Assembly: GCF_000214665.1 (NCBI RefSeq)
Contig: NC_015572.1
Location: forward strand, 2,232,001-2,296,000
Length of the DNA: 64,000 nt
Source: Methylomonas methanica MC09
Lineage (GTDB): Bacteria; Pseudomonadota; Gammaproteobacteria; Methylococcales; Methylomonadaceae
Direction: 5' to 3'
The translations under genes were made by a program, and so were the position numbers. Of the stretch, positions 46,929 to 56,003 are shown piece by piece; the stretch's first letter is position 1, and every line of letters begins with the position of its first letter. The notes beneath the pieces were generated by a model. That model saw only the letters and a program-made list of their open reading frames with translations. It did no database searches and was not told where the DNA came from.

Positions 46929-48596
46929 ATGTTCTGGATTGTCGATTTGTTTCAACAGGATTCCGTCCCCCACGCTATGCTGATTATCAGTTTAGTGGTG
47001 GCCAGCGGTTTGGTATTGGGCGGTTTAAAAGTAGCCGGCATACGTTTGGGTATTGCCGGCGTGCTGTTTTCCGGTTTGATATTCGGACATTTCGATTTGA
47101 CTATCAATGCCGAGGTCATGCATTTTCTGCGCGAATTCGGTCTGGTGTTGTTTGTCTATGCCATCGGTTTGCAGGTGGGCCCCAGTTTCGTCAGCTCGTT
47201 TTTTAAGTACGGACTCAAACTCAATGGCTTGGCGGCGGCCATCGTGGTATTGGGTGCCCTTATCGCGGTTGCCATTAGCGTGATTGGCGAGATACCCATG
47301 CCGGTTGCGGTGGGCTTGTTTTCCGGTGCAACGACCAATACCCCTTCATTGGCAGCCGCGCAACAAGTGTTGAGCAGTTTGCCTGATATAGACGGCGAGA
47401 CCATGAAGATGCCCGGTCTGGGTTATGCCGTGGCTTATCCGTTCGGCATTATCGGTATCATTTTGTCCATGATGTCTGTGAAGCGCTTGTTTAAAATCCA
47501 GGTCGATAAAGAGGCCGAGGATTTTGCCCAACATCAGCAGCAACATGCGCAAATTCCGGTTTGGGAAGATCTGTTGGTGGAAAATCCTAATTTAAACGGC
47601 TTGACCATCGAACAAATTCCGTTTTTCGAGGGCATGAACGTGGTGATAACCCGTATCTTGCATAAAGGCGAAACTGACGTTGAAATTGCCAGCCACGACA
47701 CGCCGTTAATGACCGGCGATACTATTCGTTTGGTGGGCGAGCGCGAACAACTGAAACATTTAAAGATCCTGATTGGCCACGATGCCGAAATCAACTTGCA
47801 GGAAATCGCGCAAAACCTGCGCAGTAAACGGCTGGTGGTGACCAATAAAGCGGCGATTAATCAAACCATCGGTAATTTATGCGTGCGTTTTGGCGTGACT
47901 ATTTCCCGGGTGCAGAGGCCGGATGTAGAATTTACCCCGACGAGTGCCATGCATGTGCATTTCGGCGACGAATTGAATGTGGTGGGTAGCCAGGACGCCT
48001 TGGACAACATTGAAAAAGCCTTGGGAAATTCCCTGGAAGAACTCAGCCATCCGCAAGTCATGCCGATTTTTATCGGCATCAGCTTGGGGGTGTTACTGGG
48101 GAGCTGGCCGTTTTACCTGCCGGGCGTACCCACCGAATTAAAGCTGGGCATGGCCGGCGGTCCGCTGGTGGTGGCTATCATGTTGAGCCGGGTGGGTAAC
48201 TGGGGCACCATGACCTGGCATTTGCCGAAAAGCTCCAACATCATATTAAAAGACATTGGCATCGTGCTGTTTTTGGCTTGTGTGGGGCTGCATTCCGGCG
48301 ATGAGTTTTTAGAAACGCTGTTCAATGGCAGCGGATTTTACTGGATGGCCTGTGCCAGTTTGATTACCTTGTTGCCTTTACTGATAGTGGCTCTGTTCGG
48401 GCGCATCGTCTTCAAACTGAATTACCTGTCTTTATGCGGCTTGCTGGCGGGCAGCATGACCGACCCGCCGGCCTTGGCGTTTGCCAATAGTCTACATGGC
48501 TCGGCCGCTGTGTCTATCGCTTATGCCACCGTGTACCCCCTGGTGATGATTCTACGGATATTGGCCGCGCAGTTGATTATCGTACTGGTCAATTAA
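46929..48596 (+). CDS. AspT/YidE-family putative transporter
   Basis: The 555-residue protein has two sets of about five membrane helices with the GATTNTPSLAAAQQ and GSMTDPPALAFANS repeat motifs of the AspT/YidE duplication, and two TrkA-C (RCK_C) domains between them (about 200-365). Its length matches E. coli YidE (553). Substrates of this branch are not settled. The AlkB-type gene begins three bases after its stop. Confidence 0.85.
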   Translation: MFWIVDLFQQDSVPHAMLIISLVVASGLVLGGLKVAGIRLGIAGVLFSGLIFGHFDLTINAEVMHFLREFGLVLFVYAIGLQVGPSFVSSFFKYGLKLNGLAAAIVVLGALIAVAISVIGEIPMPVAVGLFSGATTNTPSLAAAQQVLSSLPDIDGETMKMPGLGYAVAYPFGIIGIILSMMSVKRLFKIQVDKEAEDFAQHQQQHAQIPVWEDLLVENPNLNGLTIEQIPFFEGMNVVITRILHKGETDVEIASHDTPLMTGDTIRLVGEREQLKHLKILIGHDAEINLQEIAQNLRSKRLVVTNKAAINQTIGNLCVRFGVTISRVQRPDVEFTPTSAMHVHFGDELNVVGSQDALDNIEKALGNSLEELSHPQVMPIFIGISLGVLLGSWPFYLPGVPTELKLGMAGGPLVVAIMLSRVGNWGTMTWHLPKSSNIILKDIGIVLFLACVGLHSGDEFLETLFNGSGFYWMACASLITLLPLLIVALFGRIVFKLNYLSLCGLLAGSMTDPPALAFANSLHGSAAVSIAYATVYPLVMILRILAAQLIIVLVN

Positions 48597-48599
48597 TCA

Positions 48600-49199
48600 G
48601 TGGTGTCGGCACTATCCTCGCTCCCCAACTTAGTTCCTGACGAGGGTGAGTTATATTACCGGTCGGGGCTTTTCGGGGCGGCAACAGCCGATGAATATTA
48701 CCAAAGGCTTTATCGGAGTCTGGCATGGCGGCAGGAGCAATTATTCATCTACGGGCGTTGGCTTAAGGTACCTCGATTGATGGCTTGGTACGGGGATCCC
48801 GCCGCGCGCTACCGCTATTCCGGCGTCGAACATCTGCCTTTGCCATGGACGGCGGATTTGCAAGCGATACGCGGCGACGTGGAAATGTTTTGCGCGCATG
48901 GGTTTAATAGCGTGCTCGCCAACCTATATCGGGATGGACAGGATTCCATGGGTTGTCATGCCGACGATGAAAAAGAATTGGGGCAAAATCCGCTGATAGC
49001 TTCGCTGAGTTTCGGCGACAGCCGTTTGCTGCGTTTTAGACACCGTAAAACCGGGCGGACCCTGGATATTGAATTACGTCACGGGGATTTATTGGTCATG
49101 GCCGGCGAATTACAGCATCATTGGCGGCACGAACTGCCTAAAACCCGCAAATCCAAACAGCCGCGCATCAATCTGACCTTCAGGCGAATTTTTACTTAG
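48600..49199 (+). CDS. AlkB-like 2-oxoglutarate/Fe(II) dioxygenase
   Basis: The 199-residue protein has NLYRDGQDSMGCHADDEKELG with the HxD iron ligands, LSFGDSRLLRFRH, and HHWRHELPKT followed by the R-x(5)-R type INLTFR segment that binds 2-oxoglutarate. It resembles ABH2/ABH3-type enzymes that repair alkylated bases. It starts with GTG (48600 or 48603), three bases after the transporter stop, so translation may be coupled. Confidence 0.88.
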   Translation: MVSALSSLPNLVPDEGELYYRSGLFGAATADEYYQRLYRSLAWRQEQLFIYGRWLKVPRLMAWYGDPAARYRYSGVEHLPLPWTADLQAIRGDVEMFCAHGFNSVLANLYRDGQDSMGCHADDEKELGQNPLIASLSFGDSRLLRFRHRKTGRTLDIELRHGDLLVMAGELQHHWRHELPKTRKSKQPRINLTFRRIFT

Positions 49200-49307
49200 C
49201 AAGTTAAACTTTTTTAGTCCAGGGTAACGAATTTAGGTAAACCGTTATGAGCCATCCGGCACCGCGCGTTCGCTTACGCAGGCCTTGTTACGGGCTTGGG
49301 ATAACCG

Positions 49308-49865
49308 TTATTGTTCTGCAACAGACAATACTTTAACCATACGATAGTCGTCCATTACAAATCCATCGCCGATATCCTGCACCACCGCACCGCTGTTAAC
49401 AAAGCCGTTACGCAAATAAAAGTCGACGGCAAACTGATTATGGCGATTGACTGTCAACCAGATGTAGCGGAAATTCTGGGTTCGGCAATGTTGTTCGGCA
49501 ACCGAAATGATTCGACGTCCCAATCCGGACCGTTGTTGGGGTTTATCGATATAGAGTTTGCTGATGTGCAACGACTGGTCTTCAGTATCGGCCAACCAGG
49601 CAAAGTAGCCCGACGGCCGCGCATTGCAGAATAGCAAAAAATACTGATAGCCCACGGCAATTTGTTTGCTGATGGCATCTGGACTTTGAAAACGGTTCAG
49701 CATATATTCAACCTGCCGCTCGCCGATTATCGGCTTATAATGATCTCGCCAAATATCGCCGGCCAGCCTGCTGACAGTTTCAATTGCGGCCGGCTCGGTT
49801 ACCCGCCGGACCTTTAACCCTATGACCTCGGCATGCCGTTCGCTTATGTCATTTATCGCTTGCAT
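49308..49865 (-). CDS. GNAT-family N-acetyltransferase
   Basis: The 185-residue protein has the GNAT fold blocks: FCNARPSGYFAWLAD, LHISKLYIDKPQQRSGLGRR with the acetyl-CoA-binding R/Q-x-x-G-x-G/A motif, and WLTVNRHNQFAVDFYLRNGF. The substrate is unknown. Its start region overlaps the start region of the divergent alpha/beta hydrolase, so their promoters lie inside each other's coding sequence. Confidence 0.85.
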   Translation of the reverse strand: MQAINDISERHAEVIGLKVRRVTEPAAIETVSRLAGDIWRDHYKPIIGERQVEYMLNRFQSPDAISKQIAVGYQYFLLFCNARPSGYFAWLADTEDQSLHISKLYIDKPQQRSGLGRRIISVAEQHCRTQNFRYIWLTVNRHNQFAVDFYLRNGFVNSGAVVQDIGDGFVMDDYRMVKVLSVAEQ

Positions 49866-50916
49866 ACATTATTACTCTTGTAAAACCCATCGGCTGACGC
49901 AATGGCTTTTGTTGCTCAGCGTGTTTGCGGCCGGTTGCGCGCCTGTCATGAAGGCCCCTGGCCCGAGCATGGGTGCCGCGCAATTGACTGCGGACAGCTT
50001 CATCACCGACGATGGGGCCCAACTGCGCCTGAGCCGCTGGCCGGTGGAAAACCCCAAGGCCGTCATCATAGCCTTGCATGGCTTTAATGACTATCGGCGT
50101 TTTTTCGGAGCCCCCGCCGATTATTTGCAAAAGCAACAAATATACTGTTATGCCTATGACCAACGCGGCTTTGGCGAAAGTCCCTCGCCCGGCATTTGGG
50201 CGGGCCACGATGCCTATGCCGCGGATTTGAAACAGATCGTCGATTTGATAGAACGTGCGCATCCCGCGACGCCAATCTATCTGTTGGGTGAGAGTATGGG
50301 CGGTGCGGTGATTATCGACGCCATGAGCCGCAAGGACAAACCGGATGTTGCCGGCGTCATCTTGTCGGCGCCGGCGGTTTGGGGCAGGGAAACCATGCCC
50401 TGGTATCAAACTTCCTTATTATGGACCTTATCGCACACCGTACCCTGGATGTCGTTGACCGGCAAAGGCTTGGAGATTACCCCGTCGGATAATATCGAGA
50501 TGCTAAGAGCCCTGGGACGGGATCCCTTTGTGATTAAGGAAACCCGGGTCGATGCGGTCTACGGATTGACTAATTTGATGGACGCGGCATTGAGTTCGGC
50601 CGATAAGTTAAACGCCGATACCTTGTTGCTTTACGGCGAAAAAGATCAAATCGTGCCGCTTGAGCCTACTCGCCGCTTCGTCCGGGAGCTTTTGCATAGC
50701 CATCCCGGCAAAAACACTGTCGGCTACTACCAAAACGGCTACCACATGCTGCTTAGAGACCTGCAGGCACCGCTGATTTGGCAAGATATTGCTCATTGGA
50801 TTCTGGACGACAAAACCACGTTGCCCTCCGGCGCGGACCAAAACCTCGACAAGTTAGTCCCGCAGCAGACCGATAAGGCGGATGAGATCGTAGGACAACT
50901 CAGGTCGAGCCATTGA
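49846..50916 (+). CDS. Lipoprotein-like alpha/beta hydrolase (monoacylglycerol lipase type)
   Basis: The protein has a Cys lipobox FAAGCAPV after a hydrophobic helix, then an alpha/beta hydrolase: ALHGFNDYRRFF, the nucleophile elbow LGESMGGAV, LYGEKDQIVPLEP with the acid and the catalytic His in YQNGYHMLLRD. The family hydrolyses monoacylglycerols or lysophospholipids. The lipobox suggests anchoring in the cell envelope. The start is uncertain: ATG at 49822 or 49846 both give a long N-terminus, and a later non-ATG start is possible. Confidence 0.8.
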   Translation: MSFIACIHYYSCKTHRLTQWLLLLSVFAAGCAPVMKAPGPSMGAAQLTADSFITDDGAQLRLSRWPVENPKAVIIALHGFNDYRRFFGAPADYLQKQQIYCYAYDQRGFGESPSPGIWAGHDAYAADLKQIVDLIERAHPATPIYLLGESMGGAVIIDAMSRKDKPDVAGVILSAPAVWGRETMPWYQTSLLWTLSHTVPWMSLTGKGLEITPSDNIEMLRALGRDPFVIKETRVDAVYGLTNLMDAALSSADKLNADTLLLYGEKDQIVPLEPTRRFVRELLHSHPGKNTVGYYQNGYHMLLRDLQAPLIWQDIAHWILDDKTTLPSGADQNLDKLVPQQTDKADEIVGQLRSSH

Positions 50917-50917
50917 T

Positions 50918-50944
50918 TTAAGGGTGTAAGGCTTACACCCTTAA
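50918..50944. terminator. Hairpin between convergent hydrolase and ppa
   Basis: TTAAGGGTGTAAG (50918-50930) and CTTACACCCTTAA (50932-50944) form a perfect 13-bp inverted repeat between two convergent genes. There is only a short T run (TTTT at 50950) downstream, so the terminator role is likely but not certain. Confidence 0.55.
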
Positions 50945-50963
50945 TCGATAGTTTTAGGTGTGG

Positions 50964-51587
50964 CTATTCAACATCCTGGCAACCGAAATGGTATTGGTAG
51001 TCGGCCATGGAACGTCTGATCACTTCGTGAGCTTCCTCGCGGCCGTAGACGTGGGTGATTTCGCAAATGCTTTTTTCGTGCGGCAGATGTTTGTAAGTTA
51101 AAAAATAGTGTTTTAAGCGATTGATGTAGGATTCAGGGCAATCGGATACATCGTTCCATTGCCGGTAAAACTCATCGCCTTTCATCACGGCAATAATTTT
51201 GTCGTCGGCCTCGCCGCCGTCCAACAAGCGAAATCCGCCGATAGGTATGGCCTGTACCAGAATATCGCCGTGGGTCACGCTACGTTCGCTGAGTACGCAT
51301 ATATCCAGAGGGTCGCCATCGCCCTTGCTGACAGCCTTGCCGGACATGACCTCCGCGTATTCGGCGGTTTTCTCCGCGCAATAGGATTGCGGAATAAAAC
51401 CGTACAGGGTAGGGATCATGTTGGAAAATTTTTGCGGCCGGTCGATTTTTAAATAGCCGCTTTGTTTATCGATCTCGTATTTCACGGTATCCGACGGTAC
51501 GATTTCGATAAATGCGGTGACGATGTCGGGGGTACTGTCGCCCGGCGAAATGCCGTGCCAAGGGTGTGCTTTATTTTGGATAGTCAT
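50964..51587 (-). CDS. ppa: Inorganic pyrophosphatase (family I)
   Basis: The 207-residue protein has the full family I active site: KYEIDKQSGYLKIDR, PTLYGFIPQSYC, the signature GDGDPLDICVL and DDKIIAVMKGDE, with Lys, Glu and Asp ligands in place. It hydrolyses pyrophosphate to drive biosynthesis. It is longer than E. coli Ppa (176), as in a distinct proteobacterial group. It appears to be the host's housekeeping copy, unlike the ICE-borne protein at 1842. Confidence 0.93.
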   Translation of the reverse strand: MTIQNKAHPWHGISPGDSTPDIVTAFIEIVPSDTVKYEIDKQSGYLKIDRPQKFSNMIPTLYGFIPQSYCAEKTAEYAEVMSGKAVSKGDGDPLDICVLSERSVTHGDILVQAIPIGGFRLLDGGEADDKIIAVMKGDEFYRQWNDVSDCPESYINRLKHYFLTYKHLPHEKSICEITHVYGREEAHEVIRRSMADYQYHFGCQDVE

Positions 51588-51671
51588 GTCGGGGTTTTTG
51601 CTTATTCAGATGGGGCTAATTTACCATGCTTGAGCACTCATGTCCCTTGCCGTACGGCGTAAATCCACCGA

Positions 51672-52850
51672 TTAAGCCGGAAAATGGCGGTTGTTCGCCT
51701 CCGCGGCGCTCAAAAAATAGTAGTTGTCGCCATGGTTGACTATTTTTTCATACGGTAAGGCATCCAATTCAGCCAAATAGACGATGGCATGGGTTTTAAT
51801 CAGGCAGTATATCCAGTCGCCTTCCTGCAACGCCATTTCTTTGCAGGCGCCGGAGGTAATTTCCGCCAGCAGGGTACAACCGCAATCCACCTGCACTATC
51901 ACGCTGTCGCTGGCAGGAATTAAAGCGCAGATGCGGCCCTTGATTTGATTTTGAATAGAGATACCTTCGATAAAGCCGCGCGACAAGGCAATGTCGTTTG
52001 CGCGAATCGCTACCTGGGCCCGGCTGCCCGGCACGAATTGCGGACGCAACGGTAAACTGAACGGTTGGCCGAAGCTGTCGGCCAAACTATATCCGCCGGT
52101 AAAATCGTGGTGGCGAATACTAACCGGCAGAATATTGTCGATTTGGCGGACCCCTAAATAACGCAACATGCCTTGCTGTTTGGCGACATCCCGTAATGGG
52201 CCGCTACGCAGTATCTGGCCGTTTTCCAAAACGATCAGCTGATCGGTCAGCTCCAGGATCTCCCGCAGAGACCGGCTGGCATACAGGACCGGTAGATCGA
52301 ATTCCGCCTGCAGGCGTTTCAGAATCGGCAGCAATTGCATGCGATAACGGTTTCCGATAGCGGCAAAGGTATCGTCCAGCAGGAGCATTTTCGGGGACTT
52401 CAACAGGGAACGGGCCAGCATGACTCGTTGGCGGTCCGCGCCAGAAAGTAAGGCGATAGTTAAATCAAGGATAGGAGCCAGCTCCAAAAGTCGAATCAAA
52501 TAGTCAGGCTTGAACAAGCGCCGTTGCGTCCAACAGCGGCTGTAGCTGCCGTACAACGTTTCCCTGACAGTGGCCGCTAATTCCATCGAGTCGGTTTGCA
52601 GTACCGCACCGACAGGGCGTTGCTCGCGCGGCATCGTAATGCCTTTGCCGCTGTCGTACAAAATTTTGCCGTCCAGTACGATATGGCCGCTCTGCGGTTG
52701 CAACGTGCCGGCAATTAAGCCCAGTAAGGTGGTTTTACCCGCGCCGGATTGACCGAACAGGCCGGCGCCGGAGTTTTCCAGCGAAAGCGGTGCGGACAGC
52801 TCGAAACGCCCGCGCCGTAGTTTTACGTTTATATCCAGCAACATAGCCAC
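51672..52850 (-). CDS. Degenerate ModC-like ABC ATPase with Mop/TOBE domain
   Basis: The 392-residue protein aligns along its length with ModC: Walker A GQSGAGKTTLLG, Q-loop GAVLQTDS, and a C-terminal Mop/TOBE domain. Key motifs differ from the canonical ModC next to it: the signature LSGGE reads LLSGADRQRV, the Walker B and catalytic Glu read LLLDDTFAAIG (Glu to Asp, D-loop altered) and the H-loop reads YASRSL with no His. ATP binding seems possible, efficient hydrolysis unlikely. It is the last gene of the mod operon and may pair with ModC as a regulatory half-site. Confidence 0.85.
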   Translation of the reverse strand: MAMLLDINVKLRRGRFELSAPLSLENSGAGLFGQSGAGKTTLLGLIAGTLQPQSGHIVLDGKILYDSGKGITMPREQRPVGAVLQTDSMELAATVRETLYGSYSRCWTQRRLFKPDYLIRLLELAPILDLTIALLSGADRQRVMLARSLLKSPKMLLLDDTFAAIGNRYRMQLLPILKRLQAEFDLPVLYASRSLREILELTDQLIVLENGQILRSGPLRDVAKQQGMLRYLGVRQIDNILPVSIRHHDFTGGYSLADSFGQPFSLPLRPQFVPGSRAQVAIRANDIALSRGFIEGISIQNQIKGRICALIPASDSVIVQVDCGCTLLAEITSGACKEMALQEGDWIYCLIKTHAIVYLAELDALPYEKIVNHGDNYYFLSAAEANNRHFPA

Positions 52851-52911
52851 CTCTAACGTCGCTTCGCGCCGGCTTTCACGAACAAACGCGTACGGCCGGC
52901 GGAACGTTATA

Positions 52912-53340
52912 TTAACCTTTGATCGCCAATATCACGGCCCCGGCCTTAAACGCCGCGGTTGCGGGTTTGCCTTTAGCCAGTCCCAAGGCATTCACGCTAT
53001 CGTTGGTGACCGTAGCGGCGATTTTTTCGCCGCCTTTTAGTTCGATATCGATTTCGGCATTGACCTTACCGGGTTTGACCTCGCTTACCGTGCCTTGCAG
53101 CTGGTTGCGGGCCGAAAGCTTGTAGCCGCCGAAGTCGGTAACGATGATTACCTGCGGCGCCTTAACCAAGGCAAGCACGCTCATGCCGGTCTTGATGCCC
53201 AAGGCTTCGATCGAATCCTTGGTAATCGAGGCGACAATGGTTTCCCCACCTTGCAAACCGACATGTACTTCGGCGTTTACCGCACCGATTAGCACGTCGT
53301 TGATGGTACCTTCGAATTGATTGCGCGCACTTGCTTTCAT
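52912..53340 (-). CDS. modG: Molybdenum-pterin binding protein (di-Mop, ModG-like)
   Basis: The 142-residue protein is two Mop domains in tandem: SARNQFEGTINDVLIGAVNA and SARNQLQGTVSEVKPGKVNA, each followed by G-T-V-type strands and a T-x-DS-x-x-LG segment. The length equals that of Azotobacter ModG (142), a cytoplasmic molybdate storage and buffering protein. It lies between the two modC-like genes, 22 bases after the canonical modC stop. Confidence 0.9.
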   Translation of the reverse strand: MKASARNQFEGTINDVLIGAVNAEVHVGLQGGETIVASITKDSIEALGIKTGMSVLALVKAPQVIIVTDFGGYKLSARNQLQGTVSEVKPGKVNAEIDIELKGGEKIAATVTNDSVNALGLAKGKPATAAFKAGAVILAIKG

Positions 53341-53362
53341 GGTAAATCTCCTTTTGGATGGA

Positions 53363-54505
53363 TTAATTCAATATCGATGTGCCTTTAATTTGCACATAAA
53401 CGGCCATACCGATTTGCAGCTTCAATAATTTTGCCGATTTAAGGGTGATGTGAGCTAGCAGCGCTTGGCTGCGGCTTTGCACATATGGTTCCGGCAATTC
53501 GGGGGCGTCACGGAGAAGCTCGCCAGCGTCGGTGTCGAGCAGCCGTAATTGCACCACGCTGTGTCCCTGTTCGTCGTCGGCGATACCGGTAATCACGGCC
53601 GGCAGCACGTTGAGGATGCTGGTCTCGGTGGGTCTTTGCAGAGTAATGCTGACGTCGCGGGCATAAATCTGCAGCCGTAACGGCGTGCCAATTTCCGCCG
53701 CGAAGCTGGGCAGACTGATGCTGCCGCCGGCAAAAGACACATGCGTCAAGTGATACTCCGCTTCGTGTCCGGCCACCGTTACCGGCCAGACAGTCGCAGC
53801 ATTTCTATCCTGGGCCAGCGGCATATCCAACCGGCTCAGGGTCTCGGCTAGCGGACCCGATGCCAGCGGCCGGCCTTCGTCCATGATCACCAGATGATCG
53901 GCCAGTTGCGCCACTTCCTGTTGGGCATGGGTTACGTATAACACCGGGATATTCAGTTCCCGGTGCAGGCGGCTCAGGAACGGTAAAATTTCCTGTTTTC
54001 GCTTGAAATCCAATGCGGCCAGCGGTTCGTCCATTAATAGTATTTCCGGGTTCAGAGCTAACGCCCTGGCAATGGCAATCCGTTGCCGCTCGCCGCCGGA
54101 CAAGCGATCCGGTGCCCGGTCCAACAGATGGTCTATGCCCAGCAATTCCAAAATATGGGACAAATCGGTCGAAGCGGACTGGCCTGTGCGTTTAAGGCCG
54201 AATCGTAGGTTTTCCTTAACGGTCAAATGCGGAAACAGATTGGCTTCCTGAAATACATAACCCAGCGATCTTTTGTGGGTGGGGACAAATATTCCGTGCT
54301 CGCTGTCTTGCCAGATCGTGCCGTTGATTTCCAAAAAACCTCGAGGCGCCCGTTGCAAGCCGGCAATACAGCGCAGCAAGGTGGTCTTGCCGGAACCGGA
54401 GGGCCCGAACAATACCGTGACGCCGCTACCGGGTAGGCTTAGGTCCACGGCCAGCTCAAAACTGCCGTAATCGAGATTGAAGCGAGCGGTGATGGGCATT
54501 GTCAT
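53363..54505 (-). CDS. modC: Molybdate ABC transporter ATP-binding protein ModC
   Basis: The 380-residue protein has a full ABC ATPase: Walker [14 protein letters not shown], signature [15 protein letters not shown], Walker [13 protein letters not shown]-loop [11 protein letters not shown], and a C-terminal Mop/TOBE domain (about 290-375). It powers molybdate import together with ModB. It overlaps the modB stop by four bases. All catalytic residues are present, in contrast to the paralogue at 51672. Confidence 0.95.
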   Translation of the reverse strand: MTMPITARFNLDYGSFELAVDLSLPGSGVTVLFGPSGSGKTTLLRCIAGLQRAPRGFLEINGTIWQDSEHGIFVPTHKRSLGYVFQEANLFPHLTVKENLRFGLKRTGQSASTDLSHILELLGIDHLLDRAPDRLSGGERQRIAIARALALNPEILLMDEPLAALDFKRKQEILPFLSRLHRELNIPVLYVTHAQQEVAQLADHLVIMDEGRPLASGPLAETLSRLDMPLAQDRNAATVWPVTVAGHEAEYHLTHVSFAGGSISLPSFAAEIGTPLRLQIYARDVSITLQRPTETSILNVLPAVITGIADDEQGHSVVQLRLLDTDAGELLRDAPELPEPYVQSRSQALLAHITLKSAKLLKLQIGMAVYVQIKGTSILN

Positions 54506-55185
54506 TTCAATTGATGCGCTACGGGATGGGTTTTTAGCGCGCTGTACAGCACCAGTAATACACTGAATGAGAACAGCATGAGTGCGCCGGCCAGCCAGTG
54601 AGCTTCGGCATATTCCAAGGCTTCGACATGGTTATAGATTTGCACCGACACCACCCGGGTTCTGTCCGGAATATTGCCGCCTACCATCAACACCACGCCG
54701 AATTCGCCCACCGTGTGGGCAAAACCCAAAATGGCGGCGGTCATAAAGCCCGGTTTTGCCAAGGGTATGACGACACTGAAAAAAGTGTCCAGCGGGCTAG
54801 CTCGGAGTGTGGCGGCGGCTTCCAGCGGTTGTCTGCCGATCGCGGAAAAAGACGCCTGCAAGGGCTGAACCACGAACGGCATGGAATACAACACTGAAGC
54901 GACCACCAGCCCGGCAAAGGTGAAGGGCAGGGTGCCCAAGCCTAGTTCGCTGGTGAATTTACCGATGGGGCCGTTGGGCCCCATCAGCACCAGCAAATAA
55001 AAACCTAATACCGTGGGCGGTAATACCAACGGCATGGCCACCAGCGCGTTGCAAATACCTTTCCAGCGCGAATCGGTGCGCGCCAGCCACCATGCCAGCG
55101 GCGTGCCGAAAATAAGCATCAAGACAGTCGCCAGACTGGCTACTCTAAAGGTCAGCCACAGGGTGGCAATATCGGCGTCAGTCAT
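54502..55185 (-). CDS. modB: Molybdate ABC transporter permease ModB
   Basis: The 227-residue protein has five to six membrane helices and the permease EAA loop [25 protein letters not shown], given here as [10 protein letters not shown] and [23 protein letters not shown] and the [20 protein letters not shown] segment are typical of ModB. It forms the inner membrane channel. The start lies six bases after the modA stop, and its end overlaps modC. Confidence 0.95.
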   Translation of the reverse strand: MTDADIATLWLTFRVASLATVLMLIFGTPLAWWLARTDSRWKGICNALVAMPLVLPPTVLGFYLLVLMGPNGPIGKFTSELGLGTLPFTFAGLVVASVLYSMPFVVQPLQASFSAIGRQPLEAAATLRASPLDTFFSVVIPLAKPGFMTAAILGFAHTVGEFGVVLMVGGNIPDRTRVVSVQIYNHVEALEYAEAHWLAGALMLFSFSVLLVLYSALKTHPVAHQLK

Positions 55186-55191
55186 GTGTGT

Positions 55192-55956
55192 TTAATGGGC
55201 TAGGCCGTAGCCGTATTTTTCAATAATCGCCTTGGCTGGTGCGGCTTTCAAAAATGCCAGCAGGGCAGGGGCGGCCGGGTTTTCCTCGCCGGTTTTCATC
55301 AAAACCGCATCCTGGCGGATGGGTGTATGCGACGAGGCCGGCACAATCCAACCGGACCCTGCGCCGATTTTACTGTCCTTGATTACTTGCGATAGCGCCA
55401 CAAAACCCAGCTCGGCGTTGCCGGTGCCGACGAACTGGTAGGCTTGAGATATATTTTCGCCTCGTACCAACAACGGCTGTAGTCTTTCGGTTAATCCTTT
55501 GTTCTGGATAACTTCCATTGCGGCCGCGCCATAGGGTGCCAACTTGGGGTCGGCCAGCGCCAAGTGACTGAAACCGCCTTTTGCCAGAATTTGTCCTTGC
55601 TCGTCCACATAACCGGGTTTGGCCGACCACAGCACCAGCGTACCTAAAGCGTAAGTAAAACGGCTGCCGGGCACTGTCAATCCGGCTTGTTCCAGTTTCA
55701 AGGGCTTTTCGTCGTCGGCCGACAGGAATATCTCGAAAGGTGCACCATTTTCCAGTTGAGAAACGATCTTGCCGGACGAGCCGAAGGATAGTTTTGCGGT
55801 GTGGCCGGTTTCCCGTTCGAATGCGGCGGCAATTTCGCTCATGGGTTTGGTGAAATTGGAGGCCACGGCGACCAGTACCGTTTCGGCAAAGCTGCTATGA
55901 GCAACCGATAGTAGCAATAGCGTGGCAATCAGACGAAATAAATGACTGGCTGACAT
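55192..55956 (-). CDS. modA: Molybdate-binding periplasmic protein ModA
   Basis: The 254-residue protein has a signal peptide (about 1-24, cleavage after FA) and the ModA features VAVASNFTKPMSEIAAAF, SFGSSGKIVSQLENGAPFEI and FLSADDEKP, which bind the oxyanion, with a C-terminal GAGSGWIVP segment. GAGGAG lies before the ATG at 55956, which decides the start. It is the second gene of the operon, 47 bases after the porin stop. Confidence 0.94.
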   Translation of the reverse strand: MSASHLFRLIATLLLLSVAHSSFAETVLVAVASNFTKPMSEIAAAFERETGHTAKLSFGSSGKIVSQLENGAPFEIFLSADDEKPLKLEQAGLTVPGSRFTYALGTLVLWSAKPGYVDEQGQILAKGGFSHLALADPKLAPYGAAAMEVIQNKGLTERLQPLLVRGENISQAYQFVGTGNAELGFVALSQVIKDSKIGAGSGWIVPASSHTPIRQDAVLMKTGEENPAAPALLAFLKAAPAKAIIEKYGYGLAH

Positions 55957-56003
55957 AAAGATACTCCTCAAAGTGTGAATTCGGGTGTCTGCAATTATTG
56001 AGA

